Positions 8,956 through 17,039 of a stretch of DNA of 64,000 nucleotides are shown here, piece by piece. The stretch's first letter is position 1, and each line of letters starts with the position of its first letter. The notes under the pieces are model-generated. The model was not told the origin of the DNA, searched no databases, and was given only the letters and a program-made list of their open reading frames with translations. The stretch spans positions 186,001-250,000 of the forward strand of contig NZ_AAWS01000008.1 of the NCBI RefSeq assembly GCF_000169175.1, in the 5' to 3' direction. The position numbers and the translations under genes were made by a program. Origin of the DNA: Microscilla marina ATCC 23134. Its GTDB lineage: Bacteria; Bacteroidota; Bacteroidia; Cytophagales; Microscillaceae.

Positions 8956-9771
8956 ATGATTCCCAATAGTTTACAAACCTTTCTTAAACAATTTGGCGAA
9001 AGCCAGCAAAAAGCCCTGTTTTTGACCGGGGCAGGCATTTCTGCTGAAAGTGGTATCCCTACCTTTAGAGGCAGCGAAGGCTACTGGACTATAGGGTCAA
9101 AAAACTATACCCCTATGGAGATTGCCACCAATTATATGTTTAGGCAGTTTCCCGAAAAAGTGTGGCGCTGGGCACTGCATTATTTCAATAATGCCCGCCA
9201 CGCCCAACCCAACCCTGGGCATCAGGCATTGGCGACCTTAGAAAAACGGCTGGGCAGTCAACGCTTTACTTTGGTTACTCAAAATGTAGACGGACTGCAC
9301 CTGCTGGCGGGTAATACGCCCCCAAATACTTACTGCATCCACGGTACGCTCTCGCATGTGCGTTGCGATGATTGTGGCGAAGTACACCCTTTTCCGCAAG
9401 ATTTGGGGTATTATACCAAAAACGACATTATGCCCGACGAAGAATGGGATAAGCTGGCCTGCCCCGAATGCAGCGAGTTGATGCGTCCCCATGTTTTGTT
9501 TTTTGACGAATATTACAACGAAGCATATTATAAATATGAAAGTGCCCTGGAAGCAGCCTTCCATACTGACTTGCTAGTGGTGGTAGGCACTACTGGAGCT
9601 ACCAACCTGCCCTTGCTAATTTTTGAAACAGTGCTCAAAGCAGGTAAACCAATCATTGCTATCAACCTTGATAACTCTACCTTTACCCAAACCATCGATA
9701 TTTATCAACAAGGCTGGGTACTTAAAGGCAAAAGTGGCGAAATATTGCCTACCTTAGCGACGTTTTTTTAA
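8956..9771 (+). CDS. SIR2-family NAD-dependent deacylase, paralogue 2
   Basis: A 271-residue sirtuin 51 bp after its paralogue. The frame is open from a TTG at 8911, but ATG 8956 (MIPNSLQTFLKQF) aligns with the start of paralogue 1 and is preferred. It keeps GAGISAESGIPTFRG, TQNVDGLH, the catalytic His (CIHGTLSHVRC) and zinc pairs CDDC and CPEC with normal spacing. At the place of the class III YxxR pair it has WALHY, so A73 and Y76 replace Tyr and Arg. By family knowledge this predicts a plain deacetylase-like pocket. The two genes are a clear tandem duplication with divergence in the acyl pocket and are probably co-transcribed. Confidence 0.94.
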   Translation: MIPNSLQTFLKQFGESQQKALFLTGAGISAESGIPTFRGSEGYWTIGSKNYTPMEIATNYMFRQFPEKVWRWALHYFNNARHAQPNPGHQALATLEKRLGSQRFTLVTQNVDGLHLLAGNTPPNTYCIHGTLSHVRCDDCGEVHPFPQDLGYYTKNDIMPDEEWDKLACPECSELMRPHVLFFDEYYNEAYYKYESALEAAFHTDLLVVVGTTGATNLPLLIFETVLKAGKPIIAINLDNSTFTQTIDIYQQGWVLKGKSGEILPTLATFF

Positions 9772-9788
9772 TCGGTCCATAGCCCCGA

Positions 9789-9885
9789 CAAGGTTCTAGG
9801 TACACCCTCGCCGCACGGAGAGGCTAAAAGCCCCGAATGGAACAGGGTGTACCTAGCACCTAGAACCTTGTTGGTGCTACTAACT
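9789..9885. repeat. Imperfect inverted repeat between sirtuin and MYG1 genes
   Basis: The left arm CAAGGTTCTAGGTACACCCT is matched downstream by the reverse complement of CAAGGTTCTAGG, TGCTAGG, TACACCCT; the right arm has a 7-bp extra TGCTAGG. The arms enclose about 45 bp. A related CTAGAACCTAGAAC sequence occurs at 59565-59590. It could fold as a long hairpin in RNA after the second sirtuin, acting as a terminator or processing site, or it is a copy of a small dispersed element. Confidence 0.6.
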
Positions 9886-9894
9886 AAACATTAT

Positions 9895-10764
9895 ATGACA
9901 ACAATTCCCGATCAACTGATTACCCATAATGGGAGTTTTCACGCCGACGAAGTTTTTGCAGTAGCAATCTTACAAAAACTCAAAGGCGCTCCCTTGCATA
10001 TTACCCGTACCCGTCACCCCGACCTGCTCGGCAAGGTAGTCAAAAACTCCAACGTATTGGTAGTAGACGTAGGGCTCGTGTATGACCCTGCCCACAACAA
10101 TTTTGACCATCACCAAGACCGCCACCTAAAAAGTGCGGCAGGTTTGGTGTGGGAACATTTTGGCTCGCAACTATGTGGTAACAATGTCGACGTAGCTTTG
10201 CTGGTACAAGAGTCGTTGATTGACTTGGTAGACCAGACAGATACCAACCAAAATAATATCTTAAAAACCATCGACGAACATTTGCCTGGTGGCACAGCAG
10301 GCACCGTATCAGGATTGATTGGGGCGTTTAACCGTGAACCTGACAACGATGACAAGCAAATGGAACAATTTGACAAGGCGGTGAAAATGGCCGCCACTTT
10401 TTTGGAAAACACCCTGTATGAAGCCGAAAAAATTGTAGCACAAAAACCCATTTGGGAAGCCCGTCAAATGCTTACCCCCCAGGTAGTTCGTCTGGAGCAA
10501 CACTGCAAAGGTTGGAAACGCTGGGCAGCTTTAGAGCCCGGTATTAGGTTTTGCTTGATTCCGCGTGCCAGCAAAAACGAGTTGATAGAAGGGCAGCAAT
10601 GGCAATTGACCACTATAGACGCTGAAGCCCACCCTTTGCCCACTTTAGAAACCATGCAAGCTGAGGTAAGCAATGCCAACGATATTGAGTTTGCCCATAA
10701 AGCACGTTTTTTGGCAGTATTTAACAATGAAGCCACCGCCCTTGAGGTAGTAAAGTTACTTTAG
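9895..10764 (+). CDS. MYG1 (UPF0160) family metal-dependent hydrolase
   Basis: A 289-residue protein. ATG 9895 (MTTIPDQLITHNGSFHADEV) is chosen over an upstream GTG at 9847 because the upstream part would be encoded by the inverted repeat. Family marks are THNGSFHADEVFAVAIL near the start and NFDHHQ around residue 62, the metal-ligand motif shared with DHH phosphoesterases. MYG1 in eukaryotes is a 3'-5' RNA exonuclease; bacterial members are assumed to be related hydrolases. The gene is followed after 12 bp by a methyltransferase gene, so the two are likely one transcript. Confidence 0.9.
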   Translation: MTTIPDQLITHNGSFHADEVFAVAILQKLKGAPLHITRTRHPDLLGKVVKNSNVLVVDVGLVYDPAHNNFDHHQDRHLKSAAGLVWEHFGSQLCGNNVDVALLVQESLIDLVDQTDTNQNNILKTIDEHLPGGTAGTVSGLIGAFNREPDNDDKQMEQFDKAVKMAATFLENTLYEAEKIVAQKPIWEARQMLTPQVVRLEQHCKGWKRWAALEPGIRFCLIPRASKNELIEGQQWQLTTIDAEAHPLPTLETMQAEVSNANDIEFAHKARFLAVFNNEATALEVVKLL

Positions 10765-10776
10765 AGCTTGTATCCT

Positions 10777-11475
10777 ATGAAACAACTACCCAAACTTCTG
10801 CCCGAAGAGGAACTGGTATGGTCGCCTATAGTAGCCAACAACCGCATGAACCGTGAACGTCAGGCAAGCGGGGTAAACAGCTATGAAAATGAAGTAGGCT
10901 TTTGTCCCAAAGACTGGCTACGTACGCTATTGGCCCACGAGTCTGAGGCTTGTTGGTTAGACGTATGTTGTGGCAAGGGCAACGCTTTGCTGCAAACTGC
11001 CCAGGCTTTGGCTTCGTCTCAAGGCCGTTTACACTTGCATGGGGTAGACCTGGTCGATTTTTTTGCCCCTATTCCTGAACAGGTGAATTGTATACGTTTT
11101 TTCATAGGCTCTATTACCCATTGGCAACCTCCGCTTCCGGCGTACCATCTCATTACTTGTATTCATGGCTTACATTATGTGGGTGATAAACTGGGGGCAA
11201 TTGCCCGTTTGGGTAAAATACTGGCGCCTGGCGGCAAAATGGTGGCGAGCTTTGACCTGGCAAGCGTACAAGTAGGCAACGACGCCCAGGGAGAAACAGT
11301 GCTCGAATGGTTTCGACAAGCAGGCATTGAGTACGATGCACAAAAAAAACTCATTATTGCCCAGGCTCCTCTCCCCCATGTACCTTCGTTTGCTCACGCT
11401 TACCTGGGTGCCAACGATCGGGCAGGGAAAAACTACACCGGACAAGAGGCAGTCACTGCTTATTATGCTGAATAA
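10777..11475 (+). CDS. Class I SAM-dependent methyltransferase
   Basis: A 232-residue protein starting at ATG 10777 (MKQLPKLLPEEELVWSPIVA). A TTG 9 bp upstream also opens the frame, but ATG is preferred. SAM-binding motif I is WLDVCCGKGNALLQTA at about residues 66-81, the acidic loop is LHGVDLVDFFAP, and a later motif lies in KILAPGGKMVASFDL. The substrate cannot be told from the sequence. It directly follows the MYG1-family gene and is closed by a strong terminator. Confidence 0.88.
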   Translation: MKQLPKLLPEEELVWSPIVANNRMNRERQASGVNSYENEVGFCPKDWLRTLLAHESEACWLDVCCGKGNALLQTAQALASSQGRLHLHGVDLVDFFAPIPEQVNCIRFFIGSITHWQPPLPAYHLITCIHGLHYVGDKLGAIARLGKILAPGGKMVASFDLASVQVGNDAQGETVLEWFRQAGIEYDAQKKLIIAQAPLPHVPSFAHAYLGANDRAGKNYTGQEAVTAYYAE

Positions 11476-11511
11476 GCTAAATTTGATAACTGCCAGAATT
11501 TAAGCCAAAAT

Positions 11512-11548
11512 AAAACCCTCGTTCTTATACCAAAGGACGAGGGTTTTT
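11512..11548 (+). terminator. Rho-independent terminator
   Basis: AAACCCTCGT and ACGAGGGTTT pair around a 14-base loop and are followed by a T run. It lies 37 bp after the methyltransferase stop and could also serve the convergent gene at 11670-12113 because the stem is flanked by A and T runs. Confidence 0.85.
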
Positions 11549-11669
11549 AATGATGTTACTTACTAAGGAACATGTTCAAAATAAGTGTCGAGCTGGCATA
11601 GGCAATCTACATGGGTGGTTGCAGGAAGGATGAATAGGTGGCAAGGAAGAAGTGGATAGCATTGACTAC

Positions 11670-12113
11670 TTAGGCAGAAAGCAAAATTTTCTTTTCAGAA
11701 AAAACAGCATTCAACAACCAGTCTTTAGACTTGTCCCTGTCAGAGAACAAACCCGCGTGAAACGAAGGGTTGGTTTGGTGAATGGGTTCTACCTCGTGTA
11801 GCAACAATTGACAAAACAACTGATCGGCCATTACTACAGCAATGATGTTGCTGTTGTCGTCGTTGCCTGGCTGAAACCACGACTTTTGTAACCAGGTTTC
11901 AGGCGGTGTATATACCGACACCTGACTACGGTCGAGTTGCCAGAGGTTAATCCGGTGTTTTTGTGCATACTCAAGGGCTTTTTGCCAAAGCACCTCATTT
12001 TCTTTTTTGCTGGCAGGACGACTCCAGCTAACGCCCATAAAGTGTTGCCCACCCAAACGATGATGCACCACCCTGGCGTAGGTAGTATCAAGAACTTTAA
12101 TTGATATTGACAT
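11670..12113 (-). CDS. Hypothetical protein, 147 aa
   Basis: ATG 12113 (MSISIKVLDTTYARVVHHRL) is preferred; the frame extends 13 codons further upstream to 12152, but those residues look non-coding. It contains RINLWQLDRSQVSVY, followed by PPETWLQKSWF, a pattern common in small Cytophagia proteins whose function I do not know, and possibly SpoIIAA/STAS-like in fold. There is no signal peptide or membrane segment. It is convergent with the methyltransferase gene. Function unknown. Confidence 0.7.
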   Translation of the reverse strand: MSISIKVLDTTYARVVHHRLGGQHFMGVSWSRPASKKENEVLWQKALEYAQKHRINLWQLDRSQVSVYTPPETWLQKSWFQPGNDDNSNIIAVVMADQLFCQLLLHEVEPIHQTNPSFHAGLFSDRDKSKDWLLNAVFSEKKILLSA

Positions 12114-12487
12114 GTGTTTTAAAAAAGCTTTGTGAATTAGAATTGGCGGCACTTATTTGCGCAATCGCCGCCTTATAATTCCTAAAGTTAACAAACTCTG
12201 GTAATATACTAAAAACCAATCTGTAATATTTAGGCCGAAAACCCAAAAGTACTGCAAGAATATGACCACAATAAACCAAAAAATAATTTAAAGCCTGAGC
12301 GTGGTCTATGTTCACCTTGCGGTAAGTATTGTTTGGCTCAAATTGAAAGATAAACCTACCTTGTAGGTTTATTAATATCTGTACACAAAAAAATATAAGT
12401 AGAATCAAGTATCGATTGTTTGTATATGTACCAACGATTTACTTTTTTGTGACGAAATTATAAGAACCCTTTGTATTTTTTGCAGAT
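12114..12487. other. Intergenic region between divergent genes
   Basis: A 374-bp AT-rich region between the hypothetical gene and the symporter small subunit. A 103-codon minus-strand frame (12097-12408) overlaps the neighbouring start and has no family features, so it is not called. It probably holds promoters for both flanking genes; no clear box is identified. Confidence 0.4.
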
Positions 12488-12748
12488 ATGAATGATCAGA
12501 AAAATATTAAAAATTATTGGAAAACTAACCTGCGTTACCTTCTCGTATTGCTCTCTATATGGTTTGTCGTATCTTACGGCTTTGGCATACTGCTCGTAAA
12601 CCCACTCAACACCATCAAATTGGGGGGCTTTAAGCTGGGCTTTTGGTTTGCTCAACAAGGCTCCATTTTTACTTTTGTTATCCTCATTTTTGTATATGTA
12701 AGGCTCATGAACAAGCTGGACAAAAAGTACGAAGTAGATGAAGAGTAG
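12488..12748 (+). CDS. DUF4212 small subunit of a sodium/solute symporter
   Basis: An 86-residue protein with two membrane segments: LLVLLSIWFVVSYGFGILLV and IFTFVILIFVYVRLM. The order NYWKTNLRYL, GGFKLGFWFAQQGSI and a charged C-terminus is the signature of DUF4212, the small subunit always paired with a large SSS-family symporter related to acetate permease ActP. The large subunit follows 171 bp downstream on the same strand. It acts in the inner membrane. Confidence 0.93.
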   Translation: MNDQKNIKNYWKTNLRYLLVLLSIWFVVSYGFGILLVNPLNTIKLGGFKLGFWFAQQGSIFTFVILIFVYVRLMNKLDKKYEVDEE

Positions 12749-12919
12749 AGCTGATATTGAATAATATTGTGCTGGCCGTTGACAAACAGTCATAAACCAA
12801 CCACTGTAGAATCCTGTCTTCAACATTATATAAACATAAAAGCTCGTAGAGTAGCCTTTAACTTGCAGCTTGTCGCTTAAAGCTTGAGGCTATAATAGCT
12901 ACACTAACCACTAACCAAC

Positions 12920-14680
12920 ATGAGCGTACAAACCTGGACGTATATTATAGTAGGGGCAACTTTTGCCTTGTATATCTTTATTGCCATCTGGTCGCGTGCC
13001 GGATCTACCCGCGAGTTTTATGTAGCAGGCGGCGGGGTGCCACCGCTTGCCAATGGAATGGCCACTGCAGCTGACTGGATGTCGGCAGCTTCGTTTATTT
13101 CTATGGCGGGGCTCATTTCTTTTATGGGCTACGACGGGGCTGTTTATCTGATGGGCTGGACAGGAGGCTATGTATTGCTTGCCTTGTTGTTGGCGCCCTA
13201 TCTGCGTAAGTTTGGTAAGTTTACCGTGCCCGATTTTATCGGCGATCGCTATTACTCCGATGTAGCACGCACGGTGGCCGTTATTTGTGCCTTGTTTGTT
13301 TCTTTTACCTATGTAGCAGGGCAAATGCGGGGCGTAGGTGTGGTGTTTTCCCGTTTTCTCGAAGTGCCCATCACCTGGGGAATTATTATAGGCATGGGCA
13401 TTGTGTTTTTTTACGCTGTATTGGGCGGCATGAAGGGCATCACCTACACCCAGGTAGCCCAATATTGTGTCTTGATCTTTGCTTTTATGGTGCCTGCCAT
13501 TTTTATTTCCATTCAGCTTACTGGCAACCCTATACCTCAATTAGGTTTTGGGGGCACTGTAGAAGGAGGTAAAACATTGCTTGAAAAACTGGATGGCTTG
13601 CACAAAGAACTAGGGTTCAACGCCTATACCAATGGATCGAAAAGCATGATCGATGTGTTTTTTATCACTGCTGCCCTCATGGTAGGTACCGCAGGTTTGC
13701 CCCACGTTATTGTACGTTTTTTTACGGTACCCAGAGTAAAAGATGCCCGTTTATCGGCAGGCTATGCCTTGGTCTTTATTGCCATTTTGTACACTACCGC
13801 CCCCGCCATTGCCGCCTTTGCCCGCACCAACCTGATTACTACCATTCAGGATAAAAAGGCCTATGTGGCTATGCCCGAATGGTTTAAAAAATGGGAGGCT
13901 ACCGGACTCATTGCCTGGGTAGATAAAAACAAGGATGGGCAAGTGCAGTATTTTCCAGGAAAACCCTTTGTGGGCAAGCCGACCTTTAAGGAAAGCAAAG
14001 GAACCTCAGGCGAACGAGTGGTGACCAACCAACTCAATAGCAACAAAAATGAGCTCTACATAGACCGTGACATTATAGTGCTTGCCAATCCCGAAATTGC
14101 CCAGCTGCCCAATTGGGTCATTGCCCTGGTAGCCGCCGGGGGGCTTGCCGCAGCCTTGTCTACCGCAGCTGGTTTGTTGCTCGTGATTTCTACCTCGGTG
14201 TCGCACGACTTGATCAAAAAACAACTCAACCCAAACATCTCCGACAGGGGCGAATTGTTGTACGCCCGTTTGTCGGCAGCTGTGGCTGTAGTCATTGCCG
14301 GGTTGTTTGGCATTTACCCCCCAGGGTTTGTCGCACAAGTAGTGGCTTTTGCCTTTGGTTTGGCGGCAGCCTCGTTTTTTCCGGCAATTGTATTGGGTAT
14401 TTTTGACAAACGCATGAACCGTGAAGGTGCCATTGCCGGAATGATCACTGGCTTACTCTTTACCATTGCTTACATTGTGTACTTCAAGTTTTTGGGAGGC
14501 ACCAAGGCTGGTTGGTGGTGGGGCATTTCGCCAGAAGGCATAGGCACCTTGGGAATGTTCATCAATACCCTGGTAGCTTTGGTTGTATCACGCAATACTG
14601 CTACTCCACCACAACAAGTACAAGAAATGGTAGAAAGCATTCGCTACCCAAGGGGCGCAGGCGAAGCGCAGGACCATTGA
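12920..14680 (+). CDS. Sodium:solute symporter large subunit, probably acetate
   Basis: A 586-residue SSS-family transporter with about 13 membrane segments. The N-terminus has YIIVGATFALYIFIAIWSRA and then STREFYVAGGGVPPLANGMA, the family signature, followed by ADWMSAASFISMAGLISFMG. A soluble insert with ATGLIAWVDKNKDGQVQYF lies around residues 315-390; its DKNKDGQVQ resembles a calcium-binding loop and is typical of the VC_2705 subfamily that pairs with DUF4212. Placement between the DUF4212 gene and acetyl-CoA synthetase suggests acetate or another short carboxylate as substrate (inference). Confidence 0.93.
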   Translation: MSVQTWTYIIVGATFALYIFIAIWSRAGSTREFYVAGGGVPPLANGMATAADWMSAASFISMAGLISFMGYDGAVYLMGWTGGYVLLALLLAPYLRKFGKFTVPDFIGDRYYSDVARTVAVICALFVSFTYVAGQMRGVGVVFSRFLEVPITWGIIIGMGIVFFYAVLGGMKGITYTQVAQYCVLIFAFMVPAIFISIQLTGNPIPQLGFGGTVEGGKTLLEKLDGLHKELGFNAYTNGSKSMIDVFFITAALMVGTAGLPHVIVRFFTVPRVKDARLSAGYALVFIAILYTTAPAIAAFARTNLITTIQDKKAYVAMPEWFKKWEATGLIAWVDKNKDGQVQYFPGKPFVGKPTFKESKGTSGERVVTNQLNSNKNELYIDRDIIVLANPEIAQLPNWVIALVAAGGLAAALSTAAGLLLVISTSVSHDLIKKQLNPNISDRGELLYARLSAAVAVVIAGLFGIYPPGFVAQVVAFAFGLAAASFFPAIVLGIFDKRMNREGAIAGMITGLLFTIAYIVYFKFLGGTKAGWWWGISPEGIGTLGMFINTLVALVVSRNTATPPQQVQEMVESIRYPRGAGEAQDH

Positions 14681-15006
14681 TTTAGTAAATTAAGAATTTT
14701 CAATTACGAATTAAGTTCACTACGTCCAGTTACAATGGACCATCGACCTAAGGAATTGTTCAAAAATAAATTTACACTCTGAGAGGTGATTTTTCGCCTT
14801 GATACTTCGTTATTTTTAGCCGTTGGCAGAGCTCGGCACAGCGTAGCTGTAGCCATCGGTTTTTGCCCGTAGCGCTGCTATGGGCGCAAAAAATAGCCTC
14901 GTCTCAAAACAAAACCTCTACCTCAAGAATAGCAATTTAATTGCTCACCATTCCTAAGGAACCGCATGTGGTGAGCTATTGTAAAACACGAAAAAAACTT
15001 TAAAAA
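14681..15006. other. Intergenic region upstream of acs
   Basis: A 326-bp non-coding stretch. It contains a hairpin GCTCACCA, TTCCTAAGGAACCG, TGGTGAGC at 14941-14975 that shares its central palindrome with 3985-4000. The region should contain the acs promoter; no clear TAnnTTTG box was found. Confidence 0.45.
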
Positions 15007-16923
15007 ATGACAAATAAAATCAACACATTGGGTGGTTATATCCACGAATATCAAAAAAGCGTATCTAACCCCGAAGCTTTTTGGGCTTCGGTTGCCGAGA
15101 ACTTTCATTGGCGCAAAAAATGGGATAAAGTGCTTGACTGGAATTTTGAAGAGCCTACAATAGAATGGTTTGTTAACGGGAAATTAAACATTACCGAAAA
15201 CATTTTTGAGCGCCAACTCTTTACCCACGGCGACAAAGCGGCTATTATCTGGGAACCCAACAACCCCGACGAAGCAAGCATTACCCTTACCTACCGGGAA
15301 CTGTTTGAGAAAGTATGCCAATTTTCGAATGGACTTTTGAAGCAAGGAGTAAAAAAAGGCGACCGTGTGGTGATATACATGCCTATGGTGCCCGAAGCTG
15401 CCATTGCTATGCTTGCCTGTGCCCGTATTGGAGCCATTCATTCGGTCGTATTTGCTGGGTTTTCGTCCAACGCCCTTGCCGACCGCATCAACGATGCCCA
15501 AGCCACCACTGTGCTTACTGCTGATGGAGGCTACCGGGGCACAAAGGTGTTGGAAATAAAGAAAATAGTAGATGAAGCCCTAGAAAACACCCCAAGCATA
15601 GAGCGCAGCGTTGTGCTCAAGCGCACGGGCAGTGAGGTAACCATGAAGCCAAACAGAGACATCTGGTGGAGCGATGTGATAGCAGGGGAAACCTTGGAAA
15701 ACAAAGCCGAAGAAATGGACAGCGAAGACATGCTCTTCATTTTGTATACATCGGGCTCTACGGGCAAACCCAAAGGAGTAGTGCATACCACGGGCGGCTA
15801 CATGGTATATACAGCTTATTCGTTTAAGAATGTTTTTCAATACAACGCAGGCGATGTTTACTGGTGTACGGCGGACATTGGCTGGATCACGGGGCACTCT
15901 TACATTGTGTATGGTCCTTTGTTGGCAGGAGCCACCAGTGTCATGTTTGAGGGAGTACCTACCTTTCCTGACGCGGGGCGTTTTTGGGAAATAGTAGACA
16001 AACACCAGGTGAACCAGTTTTATACTGCCCCTACTGCCATTCGTGCTTTGCAGGCCAAAGGGCTAGAGTATGTAGAGAAACACGACCTGAGTTCGCTCAA
16101 AGTATTGGGTAGTGTGGGAGAACCCATCAACGAAGAAGCGTGGCACTGGTACCACGACCACATTGGTAAAGATCGTTGCCCAATCGTAGACACTTGGTGG
16201 CAAACCGAAACCGGAGGTATTTTAATCTCTCCCTTGCCCGGCATTACTCCTACCAAACCTACCTATGCCACCCTGCCCTTGCCCGGAATTCAGCCTATAT
16301 TGGTAGACAATGAGGGCAATGAATTAAAAGGCAACAGTGTAGAAGGCAACTTATGCGTGAAGTTTCCCTGGCCATCGATGTTGCGTACTACTTATGGCGA
16401 TCACGAACGTTGCCGTCAAACCTATTTTTCTACTTATAAAGGTTTGTATTTTACCGGAGACGGATGCAAGCGCGACGAAGATGGTTATTACCGTATTTTG
16501 GGACGGGTAGACGATGTAATCAATGTATCGGGGCACCGTTTGGGTACTGCCGAAATAGAGAATGCCATCAACGAACACCCATTGGTAAACGAATCGGCGG
16601 TGGTAGGCTACCCCCACGAAATCAAAGGGCAGGGCATTTATGCGTACATTGTATGTGAGGCCGATGCTGCCAACCACGACGAAGAACAGATCAAGCGGAG
16701 CATTATCAGCACGATCAACAAGATTATTGGACCCATTGCCAAACCTGATAAGATTTTGGTAGTACCTGGTTTGCCCAAAACCCGTTCGGGTAAGATTATG
16801 CGTAGAATCTTGCGCAAAATTGCCGAAAACAACGCTTCTAACCTGGGCGATATTAGTACGTTGCTCAACCCCGAAGTGGTGGCGTCTATTATGGACAAAG
16901 CTGGAGTTGCGGTAGAGAGTTAA
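15007..16923 (+). CDS. acs: Acetyl-CoA synthetase (acetate-CoA ligase, AMP-forming)
   Basis: A 638-residue enzyme, the normal length for Acs. It converts acetate, ATP and CoA to acetyl-CoA in the cytoplasm. Visible marks are the adenylate P-loop LYTSGSTGKPKGVVHTTGGY, the acetate pocket region DVYWCTADIGWITGHSY, DTWWQTETGG, GRVDDVINVSGHR and the C-terminal RSGKIMRRILRK. Lys596 in SGK is the catalytic lysine that is acetylated to switch Acs off and freed by sirtuins in other bacteria. Its neighbours are a symporter pair likely to import acetate, and two sirtuins 6 kb upstream. The terminator-like hairpin at 16956 ends the unit. Confidence 0.97.
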   Translation: MTNKINTLGGYIHEYQKSVSNPEAFWASVAENFHWRKKWDKVLDWNFEEPTIEWFVNGKLNITENIFERQLFTHGDKAAIIWEPNNPDEASITLTYRELFEKVCQFSNGLLKQGVKKGDRVVIYMPMVPEAAIAMLACARIGAIHSVVFAGFSSNALADRINDAQATTVLTADGGYRGTKVLEIKKIVDEALENTPSIERSVVLKRTGSEVTMKPNRDIWWSDVIAGETLENKAEEMDSEDMLFILYTSGSTGKPKGVVHTTGGYMVYTAYSFKNVFQYNAGDVYWCTADIGWITGHSYIVYGPLLAGATSVMFEGVPTFPDAGRFWEIVDKHQVNQFYTAPTAIRALQAKGLEYVEKHDLSSLKVLGSVGEPINEEAWHWYHDHIGKDRCPIVDTWWQTETGGILISPLPGITPTKPTYATLPLPGIQPILVDNEGNELKGNSVEGNLCVKFPWPSMLRTTYGDHERCRQTYFSTYKGLYFTGDGCKRDEDGYYRILGRVDDVINVSGHRLGTAEIENAINEHPLVNESAVVGYPHEIKGQGIYAYIVCEADAANHDEEQIKRSIISTINKIIGPIAKPDKILVVPGLPKTRSGKIMRRILRKIAENNASNLGDISTLLNPEVVASIMDKAGVAVES

Positions 16924-16955
16924 ATGATTAACCTGGTTTCCCTTATTGTAATAAT

Positions 16956-16998
16956 ATGGTTTTATGGTTTACTGTAGGTAAATTGTAAAACCATTTTT
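16956..16998 (+). terminator. Probable terminator after acs
   Basis: ATGGTTTTA and TAAAACCAT form a 9-bp stem around a 21-base loop, followed by a T run. The stem is AT-rich, so it may be weak. It lies 33 bp after the acs stop. Confidence 0.5.
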
Positions 16999-17039
16999 GT
17001 TAGAAAGAAGGTGAGCATCTGATGCGCCGCAGGATAGCC

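Noticed and set aside
12097-12408. 103-codon minus-strand frame
   Set aside because: Overlaps the start of the neighbouring gene and has no family features.
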